Below are positions 8,361-15,257 of a stretch of 64,000 bases of DNA, in pieces (the stretch's first letter is position 1; each line of letters starts with the position of its first letter). The DNA lies in assembly GCA_049614485.1 (NCBI GenBank), contig JBMZDR010000003.1, forward strand, positions 62,001 through 126,000, in the 5' to 3' direction. The notes beneath the pieces were generated by a model. That model had not been told where the DNA came from, did not search any database, and saw only the letters and a program-made list of their open reading frames with translations. The stretch comes from GCA-2733415 sp049614485 (GTDB taxonomy: Bacteria > Bacteroidota > Bacteroidia > Flavobacteriales > Flavobacteriaceae). A program made the position numbers and the translations under genes.

Positions 8361-9989
8361 ATGGATATACAATTCAACAAAAACGAAGACTACAATAAAT
8401 TATTATTATCTGAGCTAAAACAGCGTTTTGCAAAAGTAAAATTAGGTGGCGGTCAAAAAAGAATTGACAAGCATCATGCAAAAGGTAAAATGACAGCACG
8501 TGAAAGAATAGACTATTTATTAGATAACAAAAAGCCATCTATTGAAATAGCTGCATTTGCAGGAGATGACATGTACAACGAGCACGGAGGTTGCCCTTCT
8601 GCTGGTGTTGTGGTAAAAATTGGGTATGTTTCCGGAAAACAATGCATTGTTGTCGCAAATGACGCAACAGTTAAAGCAGGTGCTTGGTTTCCTATAACAG
8701 CTAAGAAGAACTTAAGAGCTCAAGAAATTTCTATTGAAAATAAATTACCAATCATCTATTTAGTTGATAGCGCAGGGGTATATCTTCCTATGCAAGATGA
8801 AATTTTTCCTGATAAAGAACACTTCGGAAGAATTTTTAGAAACAATGCTGTAATGAGTAGCATGGGCATTACACAAATAGCTGCCGTAATGGGTAGCTGT
8901 GTTGCAGGAGGAGCTTACTTGCCTATTATGGCTGATGAAGCATTGATTGTTGATAAAACAGGTAGTATTTTCTTAGCAGGTAGTTATTTAGTAAAAGCAG
9001 CTATTGGTGAAACCATTGACAATGAAACCCTTGGTGGCGCAACTACGCATTGTGAAATTTCAGGTGTAACCGACTATAAAGCAAAAGATGATAAAGACGC
9101 CTTAGACACCATTAAAAGAACAATGGGTAGAATTGGTGACTTTGATAAAGCTGGCTATAACAGAACAGAACCAAAACACCCAAAACTAAATCCAGAAGAA
9201 ATATTTGGACTATTACCAGAATCAAGAGCAGAACAATATGATATGATGGAGATCATCACTCGTATGGTTGATGACTCTGAGTTTGACGAATACAAAGCAG
9301 GTTATGGCCAAAGTTTAATTACAGGATACGCAAGAATTGATGGTTGGGCTGTAGGTATTGTTGCCAATCAACGAAAATTAGTAAAAACTAAAAAAGGTGA
9401 AATGCAGTTTGGTGGGGTTATTTACTCTGACTCAGCAGATAAAGCCACTCGTTTTATTGCTAATTGCAATCAGAAAAAAATTCCTTTAGTATTCCTACAA
9501 GACGTTACTGGTTTTATGGTTGGAAGTAAATCTGAACATGGTGGAATTATTAAAGATGGTGCAAAAATGGTTAATGCAGTAAGTAATTCTGTTGTTCCAA
9601 AATTTACCGTTGTTATCGGGAACTCCTATGGTGCAGGAAATTATGCAATGTGTGGTAAAGCGTATGACCCTAGATTAATTTTTGCATGGCCAAGTGCCAA
9701 CTTAGCTGTTATGAGTGGGAATTCAGCTGCCAAAGTTTTACTTCAAATAGAAACAGCTTCCTTAAAAAAACAAGGAGAGGAAATTACTCCTGAAAAAGAA
9801 GAAGAGTTATTTAACACCATAAAAGCGCGTTATGACAAACAGATATCCCCTTATTACGCAGCATCAAGAATTTGGACTGACGCTATAATTAATCCATTAG
9901 ATACTCGTAAATGGATTTCAATGGGGATTGAAGCTGCTGATCATGCACCAATTGAGAAACCATTTAATTTAGGAGTTATTCAAGTGTAA
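8361..9989 (+). CDS. Acyl-CoA carboxylase beta (carboxyltransferase) subunit, methylcrotonyl-CoA carboxylase-like
   Basis: The 542-residue protein has two crotonase-like halves of a biotin-dependent carboxyltransferase, moving CO2 from carboxybiotin to an acyl-CoA. The N-terminal half holds the CoA site (GKMTARERIDYLLD, then GGCPSAGVVVKIGYVSG), the turn YLVDSAGVYLPMQDEIFPD and MGSCVAGGAYLPIMAD. The C-terminal half has FLQDVTGFMVGSKSEHGGIIKDGAKMV and GNSYGAGNYAMCGKAY. The string GVYLPMQDEIFPD resembles the methylcrotonyl-CoA carboxylase beta chain of leucine breakdown more than the propionyl-CoA enzyme, but substrate is inferred. No biotin carboxylase or biotin carrier gene is in the window, so its partner is encoded elsewhere. 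Confidence 0.88.
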   Translation: MDIQFNKNEDYNKLLLSELKQRFAKVKLGGGQKRIDKHHAKGKMTARERIDYLLDNKKPSIEIAAFAGDDMYNEHGGCPSAGVVVKIGYVSGKQCIVVANDATVKAGAWFPITAKKNLRAQEISIENKLPIIYLVDSAGVYLPMQDEIFPDKEHFGRIFRNNAVMSSMGITQIAAVMGSCVAGGAYLPIMADEALIVDKTGSIFLAGSYLVKAAIGETIDNETLGGATTHCEISGVTDYKAKDDKDALDTIKRTMGRIGDFDKAGYNRTEPKHPKLNPEEIFGLLPESRAEQYDMMEIITRMVDDSEFDEYKAGYGQSLITGYARIDGWAVGIVANQRKLVKTKKGEMQFGGVIYSDSADKATRFIANCNQKKIPLVFLQDVTGFMVGSKSEHGGIIKDGAKMVNAVSNSVVPKFTVVIGNSYGAGNYAMCGKAYDPRLIFAWPSANLAVMSGNSAAKVLLQIETASLKKQGEEITPEKEEELFNTIKARYDKQISPYYAASRIWTDAIINPLDTRKWISMGIEAADHAPIEKPFNLGVIQV

Positions 9990-10013
9990 ATAAAACTGAC
10001 AAACTCGCATCAC

Positions 10014-10060
10014 AAAACCAACATAACACATTACAAAACAGTGCGTTATGTTGGTTTTTT
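10014..10060 (+). terminator. Intrinsic terminator after the carboxylase gene
   Basis: A 14-bp perfect stem, AAAACCAACATAAC (10014-10027) with GTTATGTTGGTTTT (10045-10058), has a 17-nt loop and ends in a T-run. It lies 24 bp after the stop codon. Confidence 0.85.
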
Positions 10061-10102
10061 GTTTTATTATTTGTAACTTATAGTTATAAAAAATATCACA
10101 TT

Positions 10103-10525
10103 ATGAGAGCATTAAAATCATTAAACAAATGGGCCAACTCTCACACATACTATCCTCTAGATATTATACGAATTGGTCTAGGAGCATTCATTTTTTACAA
10201 GGGATTATATTTTATGAGCAATTCACTTATACTTGCTGAACTAATTGAACCTTTAAAAAATTATGTCGGTGAAGTTATTTTACTACATTATGTTGTTCCT
10301 GCACATTTAGTAGGCGGAGTCTTAATTATGTTTGGACTTTTAACTCGTTGGGCATTAATAGCACAAATTCCTATATTAATTGGTGCAGTATTAATTAACA
10401 TTATTGGTGTAATGAATGGCTTACATTTAGTTACAGCAAGTACTGTTTTATTATTATCGCTTTTCTTCATAGTTTACGGCTCAGGAAAGCACTCAGCAGA
10501 TTATTACTTTAAAATGGAACAATAA
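10103..10525 (+). CDS. DoxX family membrane protein
   Basis: The 140-residue protein has four predicted membrane helices (about 20-38, 58-82, 86-106, 110-130) in the DoxX arrangement: YPLDIIRIGLGAFIFYKGLYF at the start and AHLVGGVLIMFGLLTRWALIAQIPILIGAVLIN in the middle. DoxX proteins are linked to quinone or thiosulfate oxidation in archaea and to membrane redox complexes in actinobacteria. In Bacteroidota the role is unknown. The gene stands alone, between a terminator upstream and a bidirectional terminator downstream. Confidence 0.8.
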   Translation: MRALKSLNKWANSHTYYPLDIIRIGLGAFIFYKGLYFMSNSLILAELIEPLKNYVGEVILLHYVVPAHLVGGVLIMFGLLTRWALIAQIPILIGAVLINIIGVMNGLHLVTASTVLLLSLFFIVYGSGKHSADYYFKMEQ

Positions 10526-10612
10526 TAACGTCTAGCTGTTAACTAAGTATGTGTTATAAATTAATAACATTGAATTTCGATAATTTTTCAAACTTAATTT
10601 ACAGTTAAAAAT

Positions 10613-10644
10613 AAAAAAGCCACTCAATATTGAGTGGCTTTTTT
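10613..10644. terminator. Bidirectional terminator, GCCACTCA family
   Basis: The perfect 20-bp palindrome GCCACTCAATATTGAGTGGC (10619-10638) is flanked by A6 and T6. It lies between the convergent DoxX and FKBP genes. The same GCCACTCA/TGAGTGGC stem recurs at 14574, 36739 and 39331. Confidence 0.92.
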
Positions 10645-10670
10645 ATTATATATTATGCTATAATTTCATT

Positions 10671-11651
10671 TTAACTGTCTGAATCAAGGTAATTTGGTAC
10701 ACCATCACCATCTGTATCGTCATTAGTTGGATCACCATCTTGATCTACATCCTCATCAATCGTTAATATCGGATCATTATCATCATTTACATCAAGATAA
10801 TTAGGAAGTATATCTCCATCTGTGTTATCATCTTTCAAGTCATGATTACCGTTTAAATCTTCTAAATAGGTTGGCACACCATCTTGATCATGATCAGTCC
10901 CTTCTACAGCCTTCATTACCTTAAATGTGAATATTAATGGTGAATATGCACTAATACCAGTTCTTGGCACTGCATAATACCCTAATCCTGAAGGCATAAA
11001 AACTGCGCCAACACCAAAATTATTAAACGTAAAGGTACCGTCACCATTATCAACAAAACTTTCAGATGTATTAAATTCAGAAACCGATTCAGAAAAACCT
11101 CTAACAGTATTTGCTAAATTTGGGAACCATAATGGATTTACGGCACTATCAAACACTTCTTTCTCTAAATTTAACCCTTTATAAGTCATAAATACAGAGT
11201 CACAAAATTTTGGTTGAATAGCCTCTTGACTCATATTTCCAGTAAATCCCTGTTTTGCTCTTAGAATATATAAATTATGATCAACATTACTGATAGTAAT
11301 AACCTTAGTTTCTACCAAATCAATTAGAGCGGTACGAGTATACCCATCAGCAACCTGATTTGAATCATCAATATCACCATCACCGTTTCCATCTTCCAAA
11401 GCTAACGTTTCATCTAAATAAAATTTAATATCAAAATTAAAACCAGGATAACTTGCAGTGTTTACAAACTTTTCTTCATTGTAATAATGAGTAGATAAAA
11501 AATCGACTAACGCAGCATCATCAATAGGCTCTTGCTCCGCTAAAGGTATCGCTGTAAAAGTTTGAGTATCTTCATCTTTTTTACAAGAAAACAAGCTAGC
11601 AACAGCAACGATTAATACTATATTTTTTATTATTCTATTCATCATATTCAT
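10671..11651 (-). CDS. FKBP-type peptidyl-prolyl isomerase-like lipoprotein with calcium-binding repeats
   Basis: The product of about 326 residues starts with a lipoprotein signal (lipobox LFSC then KKDED). Its middle part (about 150-255) follows the FKBP plan: DSVFMTYKGLNLEKEVFDSA, then FSESVSEF in place of the usual IxGWxE, PSGLGYYAVPRTGISAYSPLIFTFKVM. The C-terminal 75 residues hold repeated D-x-D-x-D loops (DHDQDGVPTYLEDLNGNHD, NTDGDILPNYLDVNDDND, DTDGDGVPNYLDSDS), typical of thrombospondin type 3 calcium sites. Several FKBP active-site aromatics seem altered, so isomerase activity is uncertain. Start codons at 11651, 11645 and 11642 are all possible; a TTG at 11660 is less likely. Confidence 0.8.
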   Translation of the reverse strand: MNMMNRIIKNIVLIVAVASLFSCKKDEDTQTFTAIPLAEQEPIDDAALVDFLSTHYYNEEKFVNTASYPGFNFDIKFYLDETLALEDGNGDGDIDDSNQVADGYTRTALIDLVETKVITISNVDHNLYILRAKQGFTGNMSQEAIQPKFCDSVFMTYKGLNLEKEVFDSAVNPLWFPNLANTVRGFSESVSEFNTSESFVDNGDGTFTFNNFGVGAVFMPSGLGYYAVPRTGISAYSPLIFTFKVMKAVEGTDHDQDGVPTYLEDLNGNHDLKDDNTDGDILPNYLDVNDDNDPILTIDEDVDQDGDPTNDDTDGDGVPNYLDSDS

Positions 11652-11716
11652 ATTTTGCACGCAAGATACAATTTTATCTTATTTTTGTTTTTATTTTAAC
11701 ATTGATTTTAAAGAAA

Positions 11717-12088
11717 ATGAGAATTGATAAATATTTATGGTGTATCCGTTATTTTAAAACACGAAGTTTAGCCACAGAAGCTTGTAAAAAAGGACATGTT
11801 AGAATTAACGACATCCAAGTAAAACCGGCTCGAGAAGTCTACCCTACTGATAAAATTACCGTTAGAAAAAACCAAATAAACTATATCATTCAAGTTACAG
11901 ACATCCCTGACAACAGAGTTGGTGCAAAGTTAGTTGATATATATAGAAAAGACTTAACTCCACAAGAAGCCTTTGAGCATTTAGAACTAATGAAGTACTC
12001 AAAAGATTATTATCGTAAAAAAGGAGCAGGAAGACCCACAAAAAAAGACCGAAGAGATATTGACGGTTATACCTATGAAGAAGAATAA
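11717..12088 (+). CDS. S4 domain RNA-binding protein (Hsp15-like)
   Basis: The 123-residue protein starts with an S4 RNA-binding fold: MRIDKYLWCIRYFKTRSLATEACKKGHVRIND (about 1-32), followed by VKPAREVYPTDKITVRK. The C-terminus is basic (YYRKKGAGRPTKKDRRDIDGY), as in Hsp15 (HslR), which binds stalled 50S subunits with a nascent chain in E. coli. Ribosome rescue is inferred from the family. ATG 11717 is chosen over the upstream TTG at 11702 because the S4 fold starts at once. It is followed 45 bp later by a phosphoribosyltransferase gene on the same strand. Confidence 0.88.
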   Translation: MRIDKYLWCIRYFKTRSLATEACKKGHVRINDIQVKPAREVYPTDKITVRKNQINYIIQVTDIPDNRVGAKLVDIYRKDLTPQEAFEHLELMKYSKDYYRKKGAGRPTKKDRRDIDGYTYEEE

Positions 12089-12133
12089 TTTGCGTAATTT
12101 TGATTGCATTTTGGTAATACTCAACTAAAAATA

Positions 12134-12640
12134 ATGAAAACAGAAAATAATATCATCCTTACAAACACCCAAATACATCATAAAATCAGACGTATTGCAT
12201 TACAAATACTTGAAAGTAATATTGATGAAAAGAATATTGTGTTGGCAGGTATTTCTAAAAACGGCTTTTTGATTGCTGAAAAATTACAAAAAATAATTGT
12301 TGATTACTCTGATGTCAATATTGTCCTTTGTGAAGTTTTTATCAATAAAAAAGAATTATTAACTGATGTAAAATTATCAATAACCACTGAAGAGTATTCT
12401 AATACTTCAGTAGTATTAGTAGATGATGTTTTACACTCTGGTGCCACACTAATATATGGTGTTAAACACTTTTTAAATGTTCCGTTAAAACAATTAAAAA
12501 CGGCCGTACTTATTAATAGAAACCATAAAAAATATCCTATAAAAGCAGATTTTAAAGGCCTATCACTTTCTACCTCAATAAATGAGCATGTTGAAATAAT
12601 TTTTGACAAAAATAACGACGCTACAGCTGTGTTAGTATAA
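12134..12640 (+). CDS. Phosphoribosyltransferase (PyrR-like)
   Basis: The 168-residue type I phosphoribosyltransferase has the PRPP motif VVLVDDVLHSGAT at about 93-105 and the loop AGISKNGFLIAEKL at about 38-51. PyrR proteins act as UMP-sensing regulators and uracil phosphoribosyltransferases. Whether this one regulates pyrimidine genes is unknown, as no pyr genes are near. The usual PyrR RNA-binding basic surface cannot be judged here. Its last 9 bp overlap the end of the convergent aroK gene with no terminator between them. Confidence 0.82.
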   Translation: MKTENNIILTNTQIHHKIRRIALQILESNIDEKNIVLAGISKNGFLIAEKLQKIIVDYSDVNIVLCEVFINKKELLTDVKLSITTEEYSNTSVVLVDDVLHSGATLIYGVKHFLNVPLKQLKTAVLINRNHKKYPIKADFKGLSLSTSINEHVEIIFDKNNDATAVLV

Positions 12641-13150
12641 ACGCTTCACTATAAGCTCTATTACCGCTTTTGGCGGTAAAGCATTAATATCCAATACATA
12701 CGTAGCTAATTGGTAATACCTCTGACGTTCGAATAAATGAATTGCAATAAACTCGCGCAAAACTTCTTCCGTCTCTATATGACTAATTATTGGTCTTTGA
12801 GACTTCTCATTAAACAACCTAAGAGCTAAATTTGACGGAGTTAGTTTTAAATAACAAGATACAACACCAACAGTATTTAAAAGCTCCATATTATTTGCGT
12901 AACAAGGTGTTCCTCCTCCTAAGGATAATACTATGTTTTTATCTTGAACAAGCAGTTCTTTTAAATAGTTATGTTCTGCCTTTCTGAAATAGATTTCACC
13001 TTTACTTTTGAATATTTCTGAAATACTTCTCCCTTCCTTTACCTCTATAAAAGCATCCAAATCTACAAAGTCATATCCCAAAACCGATGCCAATTGCTGT
13101 CCAATTGTTGATTTTCCTGATCCCATATAGCCTAATAAAGTAATTATCAT
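12632..13150 (-). CDS. aroK: Shikimate kinase
   Basis: The 172-residue P-loop kinase has Walker A GYMGSGKST (about 7-15), the shikimate-site segment DLDAFIEVKEGRSISEIFKSKGE with FRKAEH (about 32-60), and LSLGGGTPCYANN, which is the GGG substrate loop (about 76-86). It phosphorylates shikimate with ATP in the route to chorismate. Length fits AroK. It is monocistronic here, with the tRNA cluster behind it on the other strand and a 9-bp tail-to-tail overlap with the phosphoribosyltransferase gene in front. Confidence 0.95.
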   Translation of the reverse strand: MIITLLGYMGSGKSTIGQQLASVLGYDFVDLDAFIEVKEGRSISEIFKSKGEIYFRKAEHNYLKELLVQDKNIVLSLGGGTPCYANNMELLNTVGVVSCYLKLTPSNLALRLFNEKSQRPIISHIETEEVLREFIAIHLFERQRYYQLATYVLDINALPPKAVIELIVKRLY

Positions 13151-13224
13151 AGTGTATTAAATGCTCTTAATTAACTGGTTACAAATATCTAGAAAAAAAA
13201 TCACAAAATTATCAAAAAAAAGGC

Positions 13225-13254
13225 TTGATAAATTAATTAATCCTCTTATATTTG
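13225..13254 (+). promoter_or_regulatory. Predicted promoter of the tRNA cluster
   Basis: TTG at 13225-13227, 19 bp, then TATATTTG at 13247-13254 is a full match to the Bacteroidota promoter consensus. The expected start of transcription is near 13261, about 20 nt before the first tRNA-Lys. Confidence 0.75.
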
Positions 13255-13281
13255 CACCCGCAATCACGAATATGTTTGCAT

Positions 13282-13354
13282 GATCTGGTAGCTCAGTTGG
13301 TAGAGCATCTCCCTTTTAAGGAGAGGGTCCTGGGTTCGAGCCCCAGCCAGATCA
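13282..13354 (+). tRNA. tRNA-Lys(UUU), copy 1
   Basis: This is a 73-nt cloverleaf: acceptor GATCTGG/CCAGATC with discriminator A, D-arm GCTCAGTTGGTAGAGC, anticodon stem TCTCC/GGAGA around loop CTTTTAA (anticodon TTT), and T-arm CTGGGTTCGAGCCCCAG. The 3' CCA is not encoded. Copy 2 is identical. Confidence 0.97.
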
Positions 13355-13398
13355 CAAAAATAACTTTTTTGAGTTATAACAACACATATTGAAATTAA

Positions 13399-13471
13399 GA
13401 TCTGGTAGCTCAGTTGGTAGAGCATCTCCCTTTTAAGGAGAGGGTCCTGGGTTCGAGCCCCAGCCAGATCA
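13399..13471 (+). tRNA. tRNA-Lys(UUU), copy 2
   Basis: The sequence is identical over all 73 nt to the copy at 13282, with anticodon TTT in loop CTTTTAA. It is 44 nt downstream of copy 1. CCA is not encoded. A terminator-like hairpin follows directly. Confidence 0.97.
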
Positions 13472-13472
13472 C

Positions 13473-13503
13473 AAAAAAGTTAAGCCTCTGCTTAACTTTT
13501 TTT
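13473..13503 (+). terminator. Intrinsic terminator between tRNA-Lys copy 2 and tRNA-Leu
   Basis: Six A, stem GTTAAG (13479-13484), loop CCTCTG, CTTAAC (13491-13496) and seven T form a canonical terminator; A-T pairing extends the stem to 12 bp. It ends 13 nt before the tRNA-Leu acceptor. Confidence 0.8.
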
Positions 13504-13516
13504 GTTTTACATTTAT

Positions 13517-13600
13517 GCGCACGTGGCGGAATTGGTAGACGCGCTAGCTTGAGGGGTTAGTGGAGGTAACTCCGTGGAAGTTCGAGTCTTCTCGTGCGCA
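13517..13600 (+). tRNA. tRNA-Leu(GAG)
   Basis: This is an 84-nt class II cloverleaf with a long variable arm (TGGAGGTAACTCCGT region). The acceptor is GCGCACG/CGTGCGC with discriminator A, and the anticodon loop is TTGAGGG (anticodon GAG). The T-arm region carries the TTCGAGT loop. The 3' CCA is not encoded. It sits only 13 nt behind a strong terminator, so its own transcription is unexplained. Confidence 0.96.
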
Positions 13601-13687
13601 CAAATAATTTTGGGTTAAAAAAGTGTTAACCCCAACCTCTATTTATTCATAAATCTTAACTTTGTACTTATACTAATTATATAATTT

Positions 13688-14542
13688 ATGAGAACAAAAT
13701 TGTTTATTCCTGTAACCGCATTGGTATTATTAAGCTCTTGCGTGTCACAAAAAAAATTCACAGCCTTAGAAGAACAACAAAAGAAAACACAAGATCTTTT
13801 AAATTCTGCTACAGTTAAACTTAATAGTTGTCTTGAAGATAAAGCTTCTTTTTCTGCTCGTGCTAAAGCTTTGGAAGAACAACTTGCTGATTTAAGAAAA
13901 ACAAACAACAGCTTAATAGAAAGCTCAAAAGACCTTACCGTACTTACAACTAAAGGCGCTGAAAATCTTGAGAAATCTTTAGAAAGTTTAAAAGAAAAAG
14001 ATTTGAAAATTGGCCGTTTACAAGACGCTTTAACCAAAAAAGATAGTGTGACATTAGCCTTGGTTTCAAGCTTAAAACGTGAAGTGGGCCTAAATGATCC
14101 TGACATTAATGTAAACGTTGAAAAAGGAGTGGTTTTTATCTCTATTGCCGATAAATTATTATTTAAAAGCGGTAGCTATAATGTAACCAGTAAAGCTAAA
14201 GATGTGCTTGCAAAGGTTGCAAAAGTTGTAAATAGTAAACCAGACTTTGAATGCTTAGTTGAAAGTCATACAGACAACAAATCATACAGTAAAGGTGTGT
14301 TAGTTGACAACTGGGATTTAAGTGTAAAACGTGCTACCTCTATTGTACGTGTACTTGAAAGTTTAAATGTAAAACCTGAACAATTAATTGCATCTGGACG
14401 AAGCCATTACGTGCCATTAGTTGATAATGACACCGCTGAAAATAGAGCGAAAAACAGACGAACTAGAATTGTTGTACTTCCAAAAATAGATCAGTTTTAT
14501 GACATGATTGAAAATGAAATGAAAAACTTAGCAAAAGAATAA
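13688..14542 (+). CDS. OmpA family outer-membrane lipoprotein
   Basis: The 284-residue protein has a lipoprotein signal (MRTKLFIPVTALVLLSSC, Cys18), a long coiled coil (about 22-120, rich in E, K and L heptads such as LEEQLADLRKTNNSLIESS), then an OmpA C-terminal domain (about 135-265). The latter has FKSGSYNVTSKAKDVLAKVA, LVESHTDN, WDLSVKRA and ENRAKNRRTRIVV, where the Asp and Arg that bind diaminopimelate in peptidoglycan are present. It likely tethers the outer membrane to the cell wall. TAACTTTG at 13657-13664 may be its -7 box, but I could not find a matching -33 element. Confidence 0.9.
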   Translation: MRTKLFIPVTALVLLSSCVSQKKFTALEEQQKKTQDLLNSATVKLNSCLEDKASFSARAKALEEQLADLRKTNNSLIESSKDLTVLTTKGAENLEKSLESLKEKDLKIGRLQDALTKKDSVTLALVSSLKREVGLNDPDINVNVEKGVVFISIADKLLFKSGSYNVTSKAKDVLAKVAKVVNSKPDFECLVESHTDNKSYSKGVLVDNWDLSVKRATSIVRVLESLNVKPEQLIASGRSHYVPLVDNDTAENRAKNRRTRIVVLPKIDQFYDMIENEMKNLAKE

Positions 14543-14566
14543 GCTTACACTCATTTCTTTAAATAC

Positions 14567-14599
14567 AAAAAAAGCCACTCAAAATTGAGTGGCTTTTTT
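14567..14599. terminator. Bidirectional terminator, GCCACTCA family
   Basis: GCCACTCAA and TTGAGTGGC (14574-14593) form a 9-bp stem with an AA centre, flanked by A7 and T6. It lies between the convergent OmpA and threonylcarbamoyl-AMP synthase genes. Confidence 0.92.
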
Positions 14600-14626
14600 G
14601 TATAAAAAATTAACTTCTCATAAAAC

Positions 14627-15247
14627 CTACAAAATATCTAAAGTCCCCTTCCCTTCTCTTACCACCTCAGCAACACCTGAAGAAAAGTCAATTACAGTTG
14701 ACGCCACATTATCGCCATACCCCCCATCTATAACAATATCAACAAGTGAATTCCATTTTTCAAAAATTAACTCTGGGTCTGTTGTGTACTCAATTATATC
14801 ATCGTCATCATGTATAGATGTTGATACAATTGGGTTACCTAAAGATTCAATTATAGCTTTAGTTATATTATTATCAGGCACACGAATACCAACAGTTTTT
14901 TTCTTTTTAAACACTTTTGGTAAATTGTTATTCCCTGGTAAAATAAACGTATAAGGTCCTGGCAAGGCACGCTTTAACACTTTAAATGTAGCACTATCTA
15001 TTTGTTGCACATAATCACTTAAATGACTCAAATCATTACATACAAACGAGAAGTTAGCCTTTTCAAGCTTCACTCCTTTTATTTTTGCAATACGCTCTAA
15101 ACCTCGTGTTTTAGTAATATCGCAACCTAATCCGTAAACTGTATCTGTTGGGTAAATTACTACCCCACCTTTTTGAAGAACCTTTACGACTTTGTCAATC
15201 TCCTTTTGACTAGGATTATCATTATATAATTTAATAAATTCACTCAT
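14627..15247 (-). CDS. L-threonylcarbamoyladenylate synthase (Sua5/YciO/YrdC family)
   Basis: The 206-residue YrdC-fold protein forms threonylcarbamoyl-AMP from threonine, bicarbonate and ATP for the t6A37 modification of tRNA. GGVVIYPTDTVYGLGCD (about 27-43) is the nucleotide and threonine pocket, and LPGPYTFIL and VGIRVPDN follow. The extra Sua5 C-terminal domain is absent, so it is the short TsaC/YciO-like form; the YciO paralogue remains an alternative. It is 10 bp downstream of the UvrD-type helicase gene on the same strand. Confidence 0.9.
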   Translation of the reverse strand: MSEFIKLYNDNPSQKEIDKVVKVLQKGGVVIYPTDTVYGLGCDITKTRGLERIAKIKGVKLEKANFSFVCNDLSHLSDYVQQIDSATFKVLKRALPGPYTFILPGNNNLPKVFKKKKTVGIRVPDNNITKAIIESLGNPIVSTSIHDDDDIIEYTTDPELIFEKWNSLVDIVIDGGYGDNVASTVIDFSSGVAEVVREGKGTLDIL

Positions 15248-15257
15248 ACTCTTAAAG

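Noticed and set aside
13612..13632. GGGTTAA/TTAACCC hairpin after tRNA-Leu as terminator
   Set aside because: The 7-bp stem is not followed by a T-run, so it is at most a weak structure; the OmpA gene promoter is close by.
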